From Aliidiomarina indica (lineage in GTDB: Bacteria > Pseudomonadota > Gammaproteobacteria > Enterobacterales > Alteromonadaceae): a DNA stretch of 55,074 bases. Below are positions 43,338 to 55,049 of this stretch, in pieces. Each line of letters starts with the position of its first letter. Positions within the stretch are counted from its first letter, which is position 1. The translations under genes were made by a program, and so were the position numbers. The notes under the pieces were generated by a model, which saw only the letters and a program-made list of their open reading frames with translations, did not search any database and was not told where the DNA came from. The DNA lies in the NCBI RefSeq assembly GCF_015354615.1, contig NZ_JACAVQ010000010.1, positions 1 through 55,074 of the forward strand. Reading direction: 5' to 3'.

Positions 43338-45071
43338 CTAGTGAGCGCGTTGATAGTGTCGTTTACCTGCAACGTAAGTTTGCTCGACACGGATCCGCCA
43401 AAGGTGCTCAGGCTTAATTTTAAATGGGTCATGGCTGAGAATGAGGAAATCAGCCCATTTACCTGGTTCCAAACTTCCCGTGCGACTTTCAAGGTGACCT
43501 GCATAGGCGGCATCGATGGTGAAACTGCGAATCGCCTCGGCCACTGTCATGCGCTGCTCTGGGTACCACCCTTCAACAGGCTGATTATCACGATCTTGGC
43601 GAGTTACGGCCGCGTGAATTCCATAGAAGGGGTTTGCAAGTTCAACTGGGAAATCGGAACCTGCGGCAATGAGTGAGCCTTGATCCAGGAACTTGCGCCA
43701 TGCATAGGCTCCTGCAATGCGCTCAGACCCGACACGATCTTCTGCCATGTTCATATCGCTGGTTGCGTGAGTGGGCTGCATCGATGGAATGACCCCCAAC
43801 TCAAAAAAGCGGGGGATATCTTCCACACGCACTACTTGCGCATGCTCAATCCGATGGCGTGGGTCGGTGTGCCACGCATCTTCTAACATTGCTTCGGCTT
43901 GATACAGCGATTCAAAGGTATCTAAGGCGAGTTTATTCGTGTAATCACCAATGGCGTGGTAATTAATTTGGAAACCTGCCTGATGAATCATACCAAACAA
44001 ACGTTTGACATCATCTTCCGGGGTGATCACTAAGCCCGTATTCCCTTCGTCGTCTGAATATGGCTCAATCAACGCGGCGCCGCGGCTACCTAAGGCACCG
44101 TCTCCGTATAGTTTAACGCTATTCACTTGTAAACGGTCGTACTCGTCGCGGTAGGGGCCACTTTCAAGCCACGCCCCTAAATGGGGATCGCGTCCTGAAA
44201 TCATTGCATTTACCCGCAAAGGGAGCTCTTTATTCTCACTCATTTCTTTAAATAGTTCGATCTCGCGCTGCTCCACCCCAGCATCGTGTACTTGGGTAAT
44301 CCCTAGCGCTAGCAGATGATCAAAGGCGAGCGAGACAGCGTGACGTAATTGTGCATCAGATAAAGAAGGCATTACATCTTGCACCATATACATGGCGGTA
44401 TCGATGAGTACGCCGGTCGGATAGCCATCGGCATCACGGATAATTTGGCCACCGGGGGGATCAACGGAATCGCGGGTAATGCCCGCAAGCTCTAATGCTT
44501 TACTGTTTGCCCAGCCAGCATGCGCATCGACGCGGACTAACCATACCGGACGGTCAGAAACCACTTCGTCGAGGTCTGTGCGGCTTGGGAACCGACGGTC
44601 GGGCCACAATTCTTGATTCCAGCCGCGTCCGATTAGCCACTCTTGATCTTGATGGTCGTGGGCATAGTTGGCGACTTTTGCCACCGCAGCAGTTCTACTT
44701 GTTAGGCCACGCAAATCGATTTGCAGCAGGTTTTCACCCAAACTTGAAATATGACCGTGGGCATCAATGATTCCCGGTATCATAGTTTGTCCACGCACGT
44801 TAACCTTGTGCGCGCCTTTATATTCCTCAAGCAAGGAATCGTCGCCAATAGCAACAATTTTTCCTTTTTTGGTGACCAACACACTGAACTGAACGAGTTC
44901 GGCTTGCTCGCCAATACCGTTGTTGAAGCTGTAGCCGTTGGCATTATGAAATACATGGTAGTGCCCATAGTTCTTTTCTTTGTCAGAACTCTTTGAGTCG
45001 TCGGCCGCACCAACGGCTGTTGAGCTTACAAAAAGAACCATGGATGCCAAAATAGCGAATATGCTGCGCAT
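43338..45071 (-). CDS. Exported YtcJ-like amidohydrolase
   Basis: The 577-residue product has a signal peptide (1-22, ending VGA-A). Amidohydrolase-3/YtcJ marks: TMIPGIIDAHGHISSLG (metal site), GRGWNQELWPDRRFPSR, KLYGDGALGSRGAAL, IHQAGFQINYHAIGD, RIEHAQV and GSDFPVELANPFYGI. The substrate is unknown; relatives are annotated as exoenzyme-like amidases or deacetylases. It is the second exported amidohydrolase in the window, without the propeller of the first. It is transcribed alone, divergent from the LuxR-type gene. Confidence 0.88.
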   Translation of the reverse strand: MRSIFAILASMVLFVSSTAVGAADDSKSSDKEKNYGHYHVFHNANGYSFNNGIGEQAELVQFSVLVTKKGKIVAIGDDSLLEEYKGAHKVNVRGQTMIPGIIDAHGHISSLGENLLQIDLRGLTSRTAAVAKVANYAHDHQDQEWLIGRGWNQELWPDRRFPSRTDLDEVVSDRPVWLVRVDAHAGWANSKALELAGITRDSVDPPGGQIIRDADGYPTGVLIDTAMYMVQDVMPSLSDAQLRHAVSLAFDHLLALGITQVHDAGVEQREIELFKEMSENKELPLRVNAMISGRDPHLGAWLESGPYRDEYDRLQVNSVKLYGDGALGSRGAALIEPYSDDEGNTGLVITPEDDVKRLFGMIHQAGFQINYHAIGDYTNKLALDTFESLYQAEAMLEDAWHTDPRHRIEHAQVVRVEDIPRFFELGVIPSMQPTHATSDMNMAEDRVGSERIAGAYAWRKFLDQGSLIAAGSDFPVELANPFYGIHAAVTRQDRDNQPVEGWYPEQRMTVAEAIRSFTIDAAYAGHLESRTGSLEPGKWADFLILSHDPFKIKPEHLWRIRVEQTYVAGKRHYQRAH

Positions 45072-45379
45072 GACTTGCCTCGATTAAGTCGTTTCCGGAC
45101 CAGTTGTGGGGTTTAATATTCAAACCCAAAGCATTGTTAAACTTTAGTTATCTTTATGAACCTACTATACAAAGTTTTTCCCATCTTTACATGTATTCTA
45201 TTTTAAGCGAATTTTGTGGTGCTTGACCGCACTTCGATCCAAATCTTTACATAATTGCGTATCCAAACCTAGATGTAATTGCTGGCATGGGCTAACACTT
45301 CACTAATATATTTGTTAAAGTATTGGCAACTCCTTGTTACGGATTTCAAGGGACTCAACACTCTGGTGCAAGATCACAT
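45072..45379. other. AT-rich intergenic region between divergent genes
   Basis: 308 bases with no ORF of note. It must hold the promoters of the amidohydrolase (leftward) and the LuxR-type regulator (rightward). Short similar strings (CATCTTTACAT at about 45183 and AATCTTTACATAA at about 45243) recur 60 bases apart; significance unknown. Confidence 0.5.
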
Positions 45380-45985
45380 ATGAAAATTCTTATCATCGAT
45401 CCACATTTTATCACCCGCTCTGGGCTGATCCATGTGATTACGACCTATTTGAGCGACGTTGCGATTTATGAAGCTTCTACTTATGCCTTTGCTAAAGACT
45501 ATTTAGCATCAGGTGAACGGTTTGATCTGATTTTCACAGAGCTGGATTTACCCGATGCGGATTACCGCCACGTGGTATCGCGCCTGCAAGAGCTATCGCC
45601 CGATGCTCATATCGTGCTGTTCACTTGGCGTAATCAGACCAATGATATCCAAGGGGCGGTGAGTCAGGGTGCGCGTAGTTATCTGCGTAAAGATTCGCTG
45701 GCAGAAGATGTAAAACTGGCCATTCATGGATTACTTCAGAATCGCCCTTATTTGCCTTCAGAAACCTTGCAATATCGTGAGCAATCGGAAGCGGAACGCA
45801 AGCTGTCACCACGTCAGCGAGAAATTATGCAACTTCTGGCGCAGGGCCTTTCAAATAAAGAGATTGCCAACATTCTTGGCATCACGGAAGGAACTATTCG
45901 CGTTCATCTCTCAGCAATATTTAAGGCCATCAAGGTTTCCAACCGAACCGAAGCCACATTATGGTATTTATTGCGCCAGAACTAA
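45380..45985 (+). CDS. LuxR/NarL-type response regulator with atypical receiver
   Basis: The 201-residue product has a receiver-like domain (1-120) and a C-terminal LuxR helix-turn-helix (about 138-200; LSPRQREIMQLLAQGLSNKEIANIL). In the receiver the usual phosphoacceptor Asp of the LLDL-x-LP strand is Glu54 (FTELDLPD), and the N-terminal acidic pair is D-P (IIDPHF); the conserved Lys is kept (YLRKDS). It may be locked in an active-like state or answer to something other than phosphorylation. The ATG at 45380 was chosen because MKILIID is the natural receiver start; the upstream TTG frame is unlikely. The next gene starts 18 bases downstream. Confidence 0.88.
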   Translation: MKILIIDPHFITRSGLIHVITTYLSDVAIYEASTYAFAKDYLASGERFDLIFTELDLPDADYRHVVSRLQELSPDAHIVLFTWRNQTNDIQGAVSQGARSYLRKDSLAEDVKLAIHGLLQNRPYLPSETLQYREQSEAERKLSPRQREIMQLLAQGLSNKEIANILGITEGTIRVHLSAIFKAIKVSNRTEATLWYLLRQN

Positions 45986-46003
45986 CCCGTTCACGGGGGA
46001 GCT

Positions 46004-46537
46004 ATGGATTTAACTGCACTTGCAAAACAACTCGAACATCACAAAGGGGCTCCCGTTGATCAATGGGATCCTCCGTTTTGTGGTGATCTTGACCTAGTTA
46101 TTCGCGCCTCAGGGCGTTGGGATTACCAAAACTCGCCGATTGGCCGAAAGGCCATGGTGAAGTTATTTGCCAGTGTGATTAAGCAAGAGAATGGGCGTTA
46201 TTACTTAGTGACTCCCGTTGAGAAAGTGGGTATCCAAGTGGAAGATCTGCCGTTTATGGTGGTCGCTTGGGAGCAAATAGACCACGATGGTGAACCTGTC
46301 ATTCGGGTCACTACGAATGTGGATGAAACTTACTTATTAAGTAGCAAGCATCCCTTAATTGTCGACGCAGGCTTACCTGCAGTTGTTGTGCGTGATGGTT
46401 TGAAGGCTCGTGTGCATCGTAATGTGTATTATCAGTGGGCGGATATTGCCACAGCTGCACAAGCAGGCGAATCCGAGGGCTACTACATCGATAGTGCCGG
46501 CGAACGATTTTTGTTAGCCGCGGAAAACCTTGGTTGA
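46004..46537 (+). CDS. DUF1285 protein
   Basis: The 177-residue soluble protein has the DUF1285 pattern: WDPPFCGDLDLVIRASGRWDYQNSPI, VKLFASVIKQENGRYYLVTPVEKVGIQVEDLPF and GLKARVHRNVYYQW. The function is unknown. GGGGAG lies 6-7 bases before the ATG. It is close behind the LuxR-type gene (18 bases) and 61 bases ahead of nadE, so all three may share a transcript. Confidence 0.88.
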   Translation: MDLTALAKQLEHHKGAPVDQWDPPFCGDLDLVIRASGRWDYQNSPIGRKAMVKLFASVIKQENGRYYLVTPVEKVGIQVEDLPFMVVAWEQIDHDGEPVIRVTTNVDETYLLSSKHPLIVDAGLPAVVVRDGLKARVHRNVYYQWADIATAAQAGESEGYYIDSAGERFLLAAENLG

Positions 46538-46598
46538 TTGCCGATATCTTGCCCTTGCTATATGATCGCGCGCTTAATCAATGAAGACGGGTAAATCT

Positions 46599-48581
<1,983 letters not shown>

Positions 48582-48611
48582 ATTGTATTTGCTTTCTTTA
48601 GAGCAACTTCG

Positions 48612-49334
48612 TTAGAAGTTCGCTTCTAATACAGCGCGCGCATCGTTCGCCTGCTGTTCTAATCCAAGTCGGCTGTATGCCGTGACCATAATTTCTAAAG
48701 CGCGTTTCACTTCTTCCACATCTTGGAATTGATCAACCACGTATAAGCCTCGATTCGCAGCGGCCATATAAGCTTCACGTCGCAGATAATATTCTGCTAC
48801 ATGGAGCTCATGCTGTGCTAATCGCGATTTAATCGCAATCATACGCTGGCGCGCATCGGCGGCATAAGGGCTATCTGGATGACGTAATACCACTTCACGG
48901 AAGTCTCGGAATGCGCGTTCGGCGTACACCGGGTTCCGGTCGCTTCGGTCAATACGAAACACGTCTTGGAAAAAGCTTTGCTCAGCCTGCAAATGCACTA
49001 ATCCACGCATGTAGCGTACATAATCATTGTCGGGATGATTTGGATTCAGTGATAAAAACCGATCGATTGCGGTAAGCGCGCGATCTTGCTGGCCGATTTT
49101 ATATTCGGTAAAAATGATATCCAACTGCACTTGTTGTGCATAAGGACCGAATGGGAAGCGATTATTGATCTGACGAAGTAGTCCAGAAGCATCGGCGTAT
49201 CGACCGCCACGAATGTACGCTTGGGCCATCTCATACATCTGCTCAACATCGGATCGAGTTTGCTCTTGCGGGCGCGATGAGCAGCCATTTAGCAAGAGGA
49301 CGGCAAGGACTACAATTGGTAACACTGCTTTCAT
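48612..49334 (-). CDS. bamD: Outer membrane assembly lipoprotein BamD
   Basis: Essential lipoprotein of the BAM complex that folds outer-membrane barrels. The 240-residue product has lipobox LLNGC (Cys18) and TPR repeats: YEMAQAYIRGGRYADASGLL, NRFPFGPYAQQVQLDIIFTEYK, FLSLNPNHPDNDYVRYMRGL and RDFREVVLRHPDSPYAADARQRM. Length and repeat layout match the family. It is divergent from rluD with about 120 bases between, the same arrangement as in many gammaproteobacteria. Confidence 0.95.
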   Translation of the reverse strand: MKAVLPIVVLAVLLLNGCSSRPQEQTRSDVEQMYEMAQAYIRGGRYADASGLLRQINNRFPFGPYAQQVQLDIIFTEYKIGQQDRALTAIDRFLSLNPNHPDNDYVRYMRGLVHLQAEQSFFQDVFRIDRSDRNPVYAERAFRDFREVVLRHPDSPYAADARQRMIAIKSRLAQHELHVAEYYLRREAYMAAANRGLYVVDQFQDVEEVKRALEIMVTAYSRLGLEQQANDARAVLEANF

Positions 49335-49456
49335 TGGATACGTGATCTCTTATTTTACGTTGAATTCCCTGTGATGTTTCTCATCATCTGAAGTACACTA
49401 GGCACCAAGCTCGGATTGTAGCGCACTGATAAGAGGATGCACAGCGCAAGTTCTTT

Positions 49457-50428
49457 ATGACTGATTATGTGAAGCAAACAGCAGTAGTTCCTGAGCAATT
49501 GCTCGGAGCACGATTGGACCAAGCATTAGCGGAATTGTTCCCAGACTTTTCTCGTTCGCGTTTGAAAAACTGGATTCAGGCCGGAAACGTTCGCGTGGAC
49601 GGCTCTGTAGTGACTAAACCACGGGAAAAAGTTCTTGCCGGTCAAGAGCTCCACCTAGAGGCTGAACTAGAGCCGGAGGTATTTTCTGAGCCACAGGCCA
49701 TTGCCCTAAATATTGTTTACGAAGACGATGACCTCTTGGTTATCAATAAGCCGGCTGGGCTCGTTGTTCATCCGGGGGCAGGAACGCCCGACGGCACCTT
49801 GCTCAACGCATTGCTTCATCATTGTTCTACGCTTGAACAACTGCCACGGGCAGGTATTGTGCACCGCTTAGACAAAGAAACAACGGGATTAATGGTTATC
49901 GCTAAAACCCTGGCGGCCTATACCGCTCTGGTGTCCGCATTGCAGGCGCGAGATATTACACGTGAGTATGAAGCCATTGTAACCGGCGTGATGACGGCGG
50001 GCGGCAGTATTGATGCTCCGATTGGTCGCCATCAAACAAAACGTACTTTAATGGCGGTTAACCCAAATGGAAAACCGGCATTAACGCATTATCGCGTGGC
50101 TGAGCGTTTTCGCGCTCACACTCGGTTACGTTTGCGTTTGGCTAGCGGCCGCACCCATCAAATTCGAGTGCACATGGCGCATTTAACCTACCCGTTAGTG
50201 GGTGATCCCCAGTACGGTGGTCGTCCGCGTCCTCCTAAACAAGCAAGCCAAGGGTTTATGGAGACGCTACGTGGATTTCAACGTCAGGCGCTTCATGCGA
50301 TTCGACTGTCGTTAGTACACCCGCGTACGGGTGAAGAAATGACATGGGAAGCACCTTTGCCTGAAGATATGCAAGGGTTACTCAAAGCGTTACGTGAAGA
50401 TACCCGCGAGTATGGAATATCACATTAG
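49457..50428 (+). CDS. rluD: 23S rRNA pseudouridine synthase D
   Basis: Modifies U1911, U1915 and U1917 of 23S rRNA (E. coli numbering, known for the family). The 323-residue product has an N-terminal S4 RNA-binding domain (about 15-75; GARLDQALAELFPDFSRSRL, WIQAGNVRVDG) and a catalytic domain with HRLDKETTGLM, whose Asp is the nucleophile, plus LASGRTHQIRVH. It lies 29 bases upstream of pgeF; the rluD-pgeF-clpB order is widely conserved. Confidence 0.95.
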   Translation: MTDYVKQTAVVPEQLLGARLDQALAELFPDFSRSRLKNWIQAGNVRVDGSVVTKPREKVLAGQELHLEAELEPEVFSEPQAIALNIVYEDDDLLVINKPAGLVVHPGAGTPDGTLLNALLHHCSTLEQLPRAGIVHRLDKETTGLMVIAKTLAAYTALVSALQARDITREYEAIVTGVMTAGGSIDAPIGRHQTKRTLMAVNPNGKPALTHYRVAERFRAHTRLRLRLASGRTHQIRVHMAHLTYPLVGDPQYGGRPRPPKQASQGFMETLRGFQRQALHAIRLSLVHPRTGEEMTWEAPLPEDMQGLLKALREDTREYGISH

Positions 50429-50457
50429 TGTTGTGAGGTTATAGAAGGGGGAGCGCC

Positions 50458-51186
50458 ATGAAGTCACTAATTGCGCAATGGAAGGTGCCGAGTTTTGTTC
50501 ATGCGCACACCACTCTGCGTGACGGCGGCGTGAGTGTGGCTCCCTATGCTTCTTTAAACTTAGGTGCTCATGTAGGCGATTTGCCGGCTTCGGTACAACG
50601 CAACCGAGAGCGCGTTCAGCAGGAACTTCACATTCCTTCGCCGATAAACTGGCTTGCGCAAATTCATAGCGATCGGGTTGTTCGGATTGGCGCCGACGGT
50701 TTATCCGATATCCCAGAGGCGGACGGAGCTTATACTGATCAAGCTGGCGTGGTTTTGACAGTGCTCACCGCCGATTGCTTGCCGGTGTTTTTAGCATCTG
50801 ACGACGGTCAAGAGCTTGCGTTAATTCACTGCGGCTGGCGCGGGTTGGCGCATGGGATTTTAAGTAATGCGGTTGCGCTATTTAAAGCCCCTCCAGCGTC
50901 TATCCATGCTTGGTTAGGTCCCTGCATTGGTCCAAACGCCTTTGAAGTAGGCGCCGATGTATTGGAGGCTATGACGGCACTTAATCCAAACCACACGAAT
51001 GCGTTTAAACCTTCCGGCGGGAAGTACCTCGCTGATCTTGCCCACATTGCGCACACTGAACTGTTAAGCCTCGGTCTAAAAGAAATTTCCGCGAGTAAGG
51101 CCTGCACGTATACCGAAGCAGAAAAGTACTTCTCCTACCGTCGCGACGGCACCACCGGGCGGATGGCGTCCTTTCTGTGGCGCTAA
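50458..51186 (+). CDS. pgeF: Polyphenol oxidase/purine nucleoside phosphorylase-like protein (YfiH family)
   Basis: The 242-residue product is of the multi-copper-oxidase-like YfiH/DUF152 family, named PgeF for a role in peptidoglycan editing. Marks: THTTLRDGGVS-like start, HSDRVV (in QIHSDRVVRI), VLTADCLPVFLA with Cys, HCGWRGLAHGIL and LGPCIGPNAFEVG; these His/Cys residues form the metal site. It lies 29 bases after rluD and 90 bases before clpB, separated from clpB by a heat-shock promoter. Confidence 0.92.
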   Translation: MKSLIAQWKVPSFVHAHTTLRDGGVSVAPYASLNLGAHVGDLPASVQRNRERVQQELHIPSPINWLAQIHSDRVVRIGADGLSDIPEADGAYTDQAGVVLTVLTADCLPVFLASDDGQELALIHCGWRGLAHGILSNAVALFKAPPASIHAWLGPCIGPNAFEVGADVLEAMTALNPNHTNAFKPSGGKYLADLAHIAHTELLSLGLKEISASKACTYTEAEKYFSYRRDGTTGRMASFLWR

Positions 51187-51214
51187 ATAGCCTGTAAAAA
51201 ATACTTTCCAGTGA

Positions 51215-51244
51215 CTTGAAACCGTATAAAAAAGACCCACATTA
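51215..51244 (+). promoter_or_regulatory. Sigma-32-like heat-shock promoter of clpB
   Basis: CTTGAAA (51215-51221), a 14-base spacer and CCCACATTA (51236-51244) closely match the RpoH consensus CTTGAAA-N(11-15)-CCCCAT-T. It ends 32 bases before the clpB ATG. Confidence 0.85.
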
Positions 51245-51276
51245 ATGTAAGTCGTATTTGCATAGTGAGGTTTGTC

Positions 51277-53850
51277 ATGCGCATGGATCGTTTTACCAGT
51301 AAATTTCAAGCAGCCATCGCTGAAGCGCAGTCGTTGGCCTTGGGGCGGGATCATGCTTACATTGAGCCTGCTCATATTATGTTGGCCTTATTAAACCAAG
51401 AGGGCGGCACCGTGCGTTCGCTCTTGCAAACGGTAGGCGTCAACATTGCCACTTTCCGTATTCAACTCAGTAAGCTTTTAGATGCGCTGCCCCAAGTATC
51501 AGGAACGGGTGGCGACATTCAGATATCGCGAGATACCGCTCAGCTTTTAAACCTTACTGACAAATATGCGCAAAAACGCAAAGACGAGTACATCTCTAGC
51601 GAGCTGTTCGTACTAGCGGCCCTTGAGGACAAAGGCAAACTGGGTGCGTTGTTAAAAGAGCAAAACGTGCAAGCCAGCAATGTCGAAAAAGCCATTCAAG
51701 ATGTGCGCAAAGGGCAAAAAGTGGACGACCCAAACGCTGAAGAACAGCGTCAAGCACTCAAGAAATACACCATCGATCTCACTGAGCGCGCCGAACAGGG
51801 AAAATTGGACCCGGTGATTGGGCGTGACGAAGAGATTCGTCGTGCCATTCAAGTACTCCAGCGTCGTACCAAAAATAATCCAGTTCTCATTGGTGAGCCA
51901 GGCGTGGGTAAAACCGCCATTGTCGAGGGGTTGGCGCAGCGCATTATCAATGGCGAGGTTCCGGAAGGATTAAAAAACAAGCGGGTACTATCGCTTGATC
52001 TGGGAGCTTTACTAGCTGGCGCCAAGTATCGAGGCGAGTTTGAAGAGCGTTTAAAAGCGGTACTCAACGAACTCCAGCAAGAAGAAGGGCAGGTTATTTT
52101 ATTCATTGATGAGCTGCATACCATGGTGGGGGCAGGTAAAGCTGAAGGCGCTATGGACGCGGGCAATATGCTCAAGCCTGCATTGGCACGAGGCGAGCTA
52201 CATTGCGTTGGTGCCACCACCTTAGATGAGTATCGTCAGTATATTGAAAAAGACGCGGCACTTGAGCGCCGTTTTCAAAAGGTGTTGGTACAAGAACCAT
52301 CTGTTGAAGACACTATTGCAATCCTGCGTGGGCTCAAAGAAAAGTATGAATTGCATCACTCTGTGGAAATTACGGATCCGGCGATTGTTGCGGCAGCTTC
52401 GTTATCTCATCGTTATATCAGTGATCGTCAATTACCGGACAAAGCAATCGATCTGATTGATGAAGCCGCGTCTTCAATTCGCATGCAAATGGACTCCAAG
52501 CCTGAAGAGTTGGATCGTCTTGAACGACGAATTATTCAGCTCAAGCTAGAGCGACAAACGTTGGCAAAAGAAAAAGACGATGCAAGTAAGAAGCGTCTTG
52601 AAGTTCTCGATACCGAACTAGACGAGTTAGAAGGCAAATATAAGGCGCTTGAAGAAGTATGGAGTAGTGAAAAATTAGCAGTGCAAGGGCACCAGCATGT
52701 GAAAGAACAATTGGATCAAGCGCGCAATGAACTAGAAATTGCCAATCGCGCTCGTGACTTAAATCGCATGGCGGAATTACAGTACGGACGCATCCCTGAG
52801 TTAGAACGACAATTGGACGCGGCGCTTAAAGCTGAAATGCAGGACATGACCCTGTTGCGTAATCGCGTTACTGACGAGGAAATTGCCGAAGTTCTGTCGC
52901 GATGGACTGGAATTCCGGTGGCTCGAATGCTCGAAGGAGAGCGTGAGAAGCTATTGCGCATGGAAGACGACCTGCATGAACGGGTGGTTGGACAGCATGA
53001 AGCGGTTGTGGCGGTCGCCAATGCCATTCGACGTTCGCGGGCTGGATTAAGCGACCCTGATCGGCCCATTGGTTCATTCTTGTTTTTAGGCCCGACAGGG
53101 GTGGGTAAAACCGAGCTATGTAAGGCGCTTGCCCACTTTATGTTTGATACCGACGACGCCATGGTTCGGATTGATATGTCCGAATTTATGGAGAAGCATT
53201 CAGTGGCTCGGCTTGTTGGGGCACCTCCGGGCTACGTTGGCTATGAGGAAGGTGGCTACCTAACAGAGGCTGTTCGCCGTCGTCCTTATTCGGTGATCTT
53301 GCTCGATGAGGTGGAGAAAGCGCATCCAGATGTGTTTAACATCTTATTGCAAGTTCTCGATGACGGTCGTTTAACCGATGGTCAGGGACGCACCGTCGAC
53401 TTTCGTAATACGGTGATCATTATGACCTCAAACTTAGGCTCTCACTTGATCCAAGAGCATGCGGGAGAGGTCGATTACGATGAAATGAAGGTCATGCTAC
53501 AAGATGTGCTGGCGTCGTCATTTCGCCCTGAGTTTCTTAATCGGGTCGATGAAACGGTGGTGTTCCATCCGCTACATAATGACCATATTAAACGTATTGC
53601 GCGGATTCAAATGCTGCGCTTGTTTAAACGCTTGGAAGAGCGGGGCTTTGAGCTTCAGGTATCGGACGATGCATTTGAGCAGCTTGCTAAAATCGGATTT
53701 GATCCCGTGTATGGGGCGCGCCCATTGAAGCGAGCTATTCAAACTGAGTTAGAAAATCCCCTCGCACAAAAACTTTTGAGCGGGCAACTATTACCGGGGA
53801 AACCGATTCTGGTAGACGCGGGTGAACATGGTCTTGAGTTAAGCCAATAG
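51277..53850 (+). CDS. clpB: ATP-dependent disaggregase ClpB
   Basis: Hsp100 chaperone that threads aggregated proteins with DnaK. The product (857 residues) has an N-terminal Clp domain, a first AAA+ module (GEPGVGKT Walker [11 protein letters not shown]alker B), a long middle coiled coil (about 405-525, lacking in ClpA) and a second AAA+ module ([22 protein letters not shown]). The start [11 protein letters not shown] aligns with other ClpB proteins; AGG lies 6 bases upstream. It is preceded by a sigma-32-like promoter and followed by a terminator. Confidence 0.97.
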   Translation: MRMDRFTSKFQAAIAEAQSLALGRDHAYIEPAHIMLALLNQEGGTVRSLLQTVGVNIATFRIQLSKLLDALPQVSGTGGDIQISRDTAQLLNLTDKYAQKRKDEYISSELFVLAALEDKGKLGALLKEQNVQASNVEKAIQDVRKGQKVDDPNAEEQRQALKKYTIDLTERAEQGKLDPVIGRDEEIRRAIQVLQRRTKNNPVLIGEPGVGKTAIVEGLAQRIINGEVPEGLKNKRVLSLDLGALLAGAKYRGEFEERLKAVLNELQQEEGQVILFIDELHTMVGAGKAEGAMDAGNMLKPALARGELHCVGATTLDEYRQYIEKDAALERRFQKVLVQEPSVEDTIAILRGLKEKYELHHSVEITDPAIVAAASLSHRYISDRQLPDKAIDLIDEAASSIRMQMDSKPEELDRLERRIIQLKLERQTLAKEKDDASKKRLEVLDTELDELEGKYKALEEVWSSEKLAVQGHQHVKEQLDQARNELEIANRARDLNRMAELQYGRIPELERQLDAALKAEMQDMTLLRNRVTDEEIAEVLSRWTGIPVARMLEGEREKLLRMEDDLHERVVGQHEAVVAVANAIRRSRAGLSDPDRPIGSFLFLGPTGVGKTELCKALAHFMFDTDDAMVRIDMSEFMEKHSVARLVGAPPGYVGYEEGGYLTEAVRRRPYSVILLDEVEKAHPDVFNILLQVLDDGRLTDGQGRTVDFRNTVIIMTSNLGSHLIQEHAGEVDYDEMKVMLQDVLASSFRPEFLNRVDETVVFHPLHNDHIKRIARIQMLRLFKRLEERGFELQVSDDAFEQLAKIGFDPVYGARPLKRAIQTELENPLAQKLLSGQLLPGKPILVDAGEHGLELSQ

Positions 53851-53868
53851 CTTGAATTGGCAACGTTT

Positions 53869-53897
53869 AAAAGGGGCTTGTGAGAGGGCCCCTTTTT
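53869..53897 (+). terminator. Rho-independent terminator after clpB
   Basis: AAAGGGGC and GCCCCTTT arms around TTGTGAGAGG, followed by TTTTT. It lies 18 bases past the clpB stop. Confidence 0.85.
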
Positions 53898-53981
53898 GAT
53901 TTTCTTGTCAGACATGTAGGCCTGTGTGATATGCTTACATTTAAAGTAGTCATATAGTCACTTCTGTTTTAAAGGAAATAT

Positions 53982-54797
53982 ATGCCGGATCAAAATAAAC
54001 GACGGGGCATTTATCTGTTACCAAACTTGCTCACAACCGCAGGTTTGTTTTCAGGCTTTTATGCCATCGTTGCCTCCATGAATGGCGACTTCCAACTTGC
54101 AGCCATTGCCATCTTTGTGGCCATGGTATTTGACGGACTTGATGGTCGCGTTGCGCGTTTAACAAATACCCAAAGCGATTTTGGAGCCGAGTACGATTCG
54201 ATGGCTGACATCGTTTCCTTCGGTATTGCGCCTGCATTGGTTGCCTATAATTGGGCGCTACATGACGTTGGTAAGTTAGGTTGGTTGGCTGCATTTATAT
54301 TTGTAGCTGGGGGCGCGTTGCGCTTGGCTCGATTCAACACCGCGATTGCCACTGCAGATAAACGTTACTTCCAAGGCTTAGCTATCCCGAGTGCAGCAGC
54401 TATCGTCGCTGGCTTGGTTTGGGTTGGTGCGAAATACGAGATTGATCCAACAAATGTAAGTTTGATCGTCGTGTTCTTCACTATCGCCTGTGGTTTGTTG
54501 ATGGTGTCTAACTTTAGATATCACTCATTTAAAGATGTAGATTGGCGCGATAATGTGAATTTCATCGTGCTGCTGAGCGTGGTGTTGGGGTTTGTCATCG
54601 TGGCAACTGCACCCGCAGTGGTATTGTTTGTTTTATTCACTGCCTATGCCATATCGGGTCCGGTGCTTACTATAAAGAATGTAAGCAAGCTCAAACTTGA
54701 GCACGTGCTGGGCGATCCGAGTGAAGATTGCAAAGAGGCGGATAAGAAAGAACAAACAGATGCCAAGTCTGAGAAATCTGATTCAGAGAAAAAATAA
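53982..54797 (+). CDS. pssA: CDP-diacylglycerol-serine O-phosphatidyltransferase
   Basis: Makes phosphatidylserine, the precursor of phosphatidylethanolamine, in the inner membrane. The 271-residue product has about seven hydrophobic helices and the CDP-alcohol phosphatidyltransferase motif (FDGLDGRVARLTNTQSDFG, then EYDSMADIVSFG) with the Asp/Gly/Ala-Arg/Gly/Asp/Asp pattern. This is the integral-membrane PssA type (subclass II), not the E. coli soluble type. The charged Lys/Glu tail is variable. AAGGAAATAT precedes the ATG. Confidence 0.94.
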   Translation: MPDQNKRRGIYLLPNLLTTAGLFSGFYAIVASMNGDFQLAAIAIFVAMVFDGLDGRVARLTNTQSDFGAEYDSMADIVSFGIAPALVAYNWALHDVGKLGWLAAFIFVAGGALRLARFNTAIATADKRYFQGLAIPSAAAIVAGLVWVGAKYEIDPTNVSLIVVFFTIACGLLMVSNFRYHSFKDVDWRDNVNFIVLLSVVLGFVIVATAPAVVLFVLFTAYAISGPVLTIKNVSKLKLEHVLGDPSEDCKEADKKEQTDAKSEKSDSEKK

Positions 54798-54842
54798 AGC
54801 GAGCTAAGCAGCAATAATATCGAACGTCTCGATTTACTTAAA

Positions 54843-54876
54843 AAAGTCTGGTTTTTATGAAAACCGGGCTTTTTTT
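54843..54876 (+). terminator. Rho-independent terminator after pssA
   Basis: AAGTCTGGTTTT and AAAACCGGGCTT pair with G-T wobble around TATG, followed by a T-run (seven Ts in all). It separates pssA from the promoters to the right. Confidence 0.85.
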
Positions 54877-54948
54877 ATGGGCGGTGGTTTAGTTTCTGAA
54901 CGTTCTGATTAGAAAATAAGCGGTCGCGCAGGTTTTACAAAAAAGGCC

Positions 54949-54976
54949 TTGATCAGTGTTCGAAGATCTATATAAT
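54949..54976 (+). promoter_or_regulatory. Strong sigma-70 promoter, rRNA P1-like
   Basis: TTGATC, a 16-base spacer and perfect TATAAT, followed by a GC-rich discriminator (TCGCCGCCG). An A/T-rich tract with AAAAAA lies just upstream of -35, like an UP element. Stable-RNA promoters have this layout. Confidence 0.75.
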
Positions 54977-55049
54977 TCGCCGCCGTTGCCACGAGATGGT
55001 GACGGTGAGAAAGAAACGCCGAAGAATCAAAAAATTTGAATTCAAGGTC

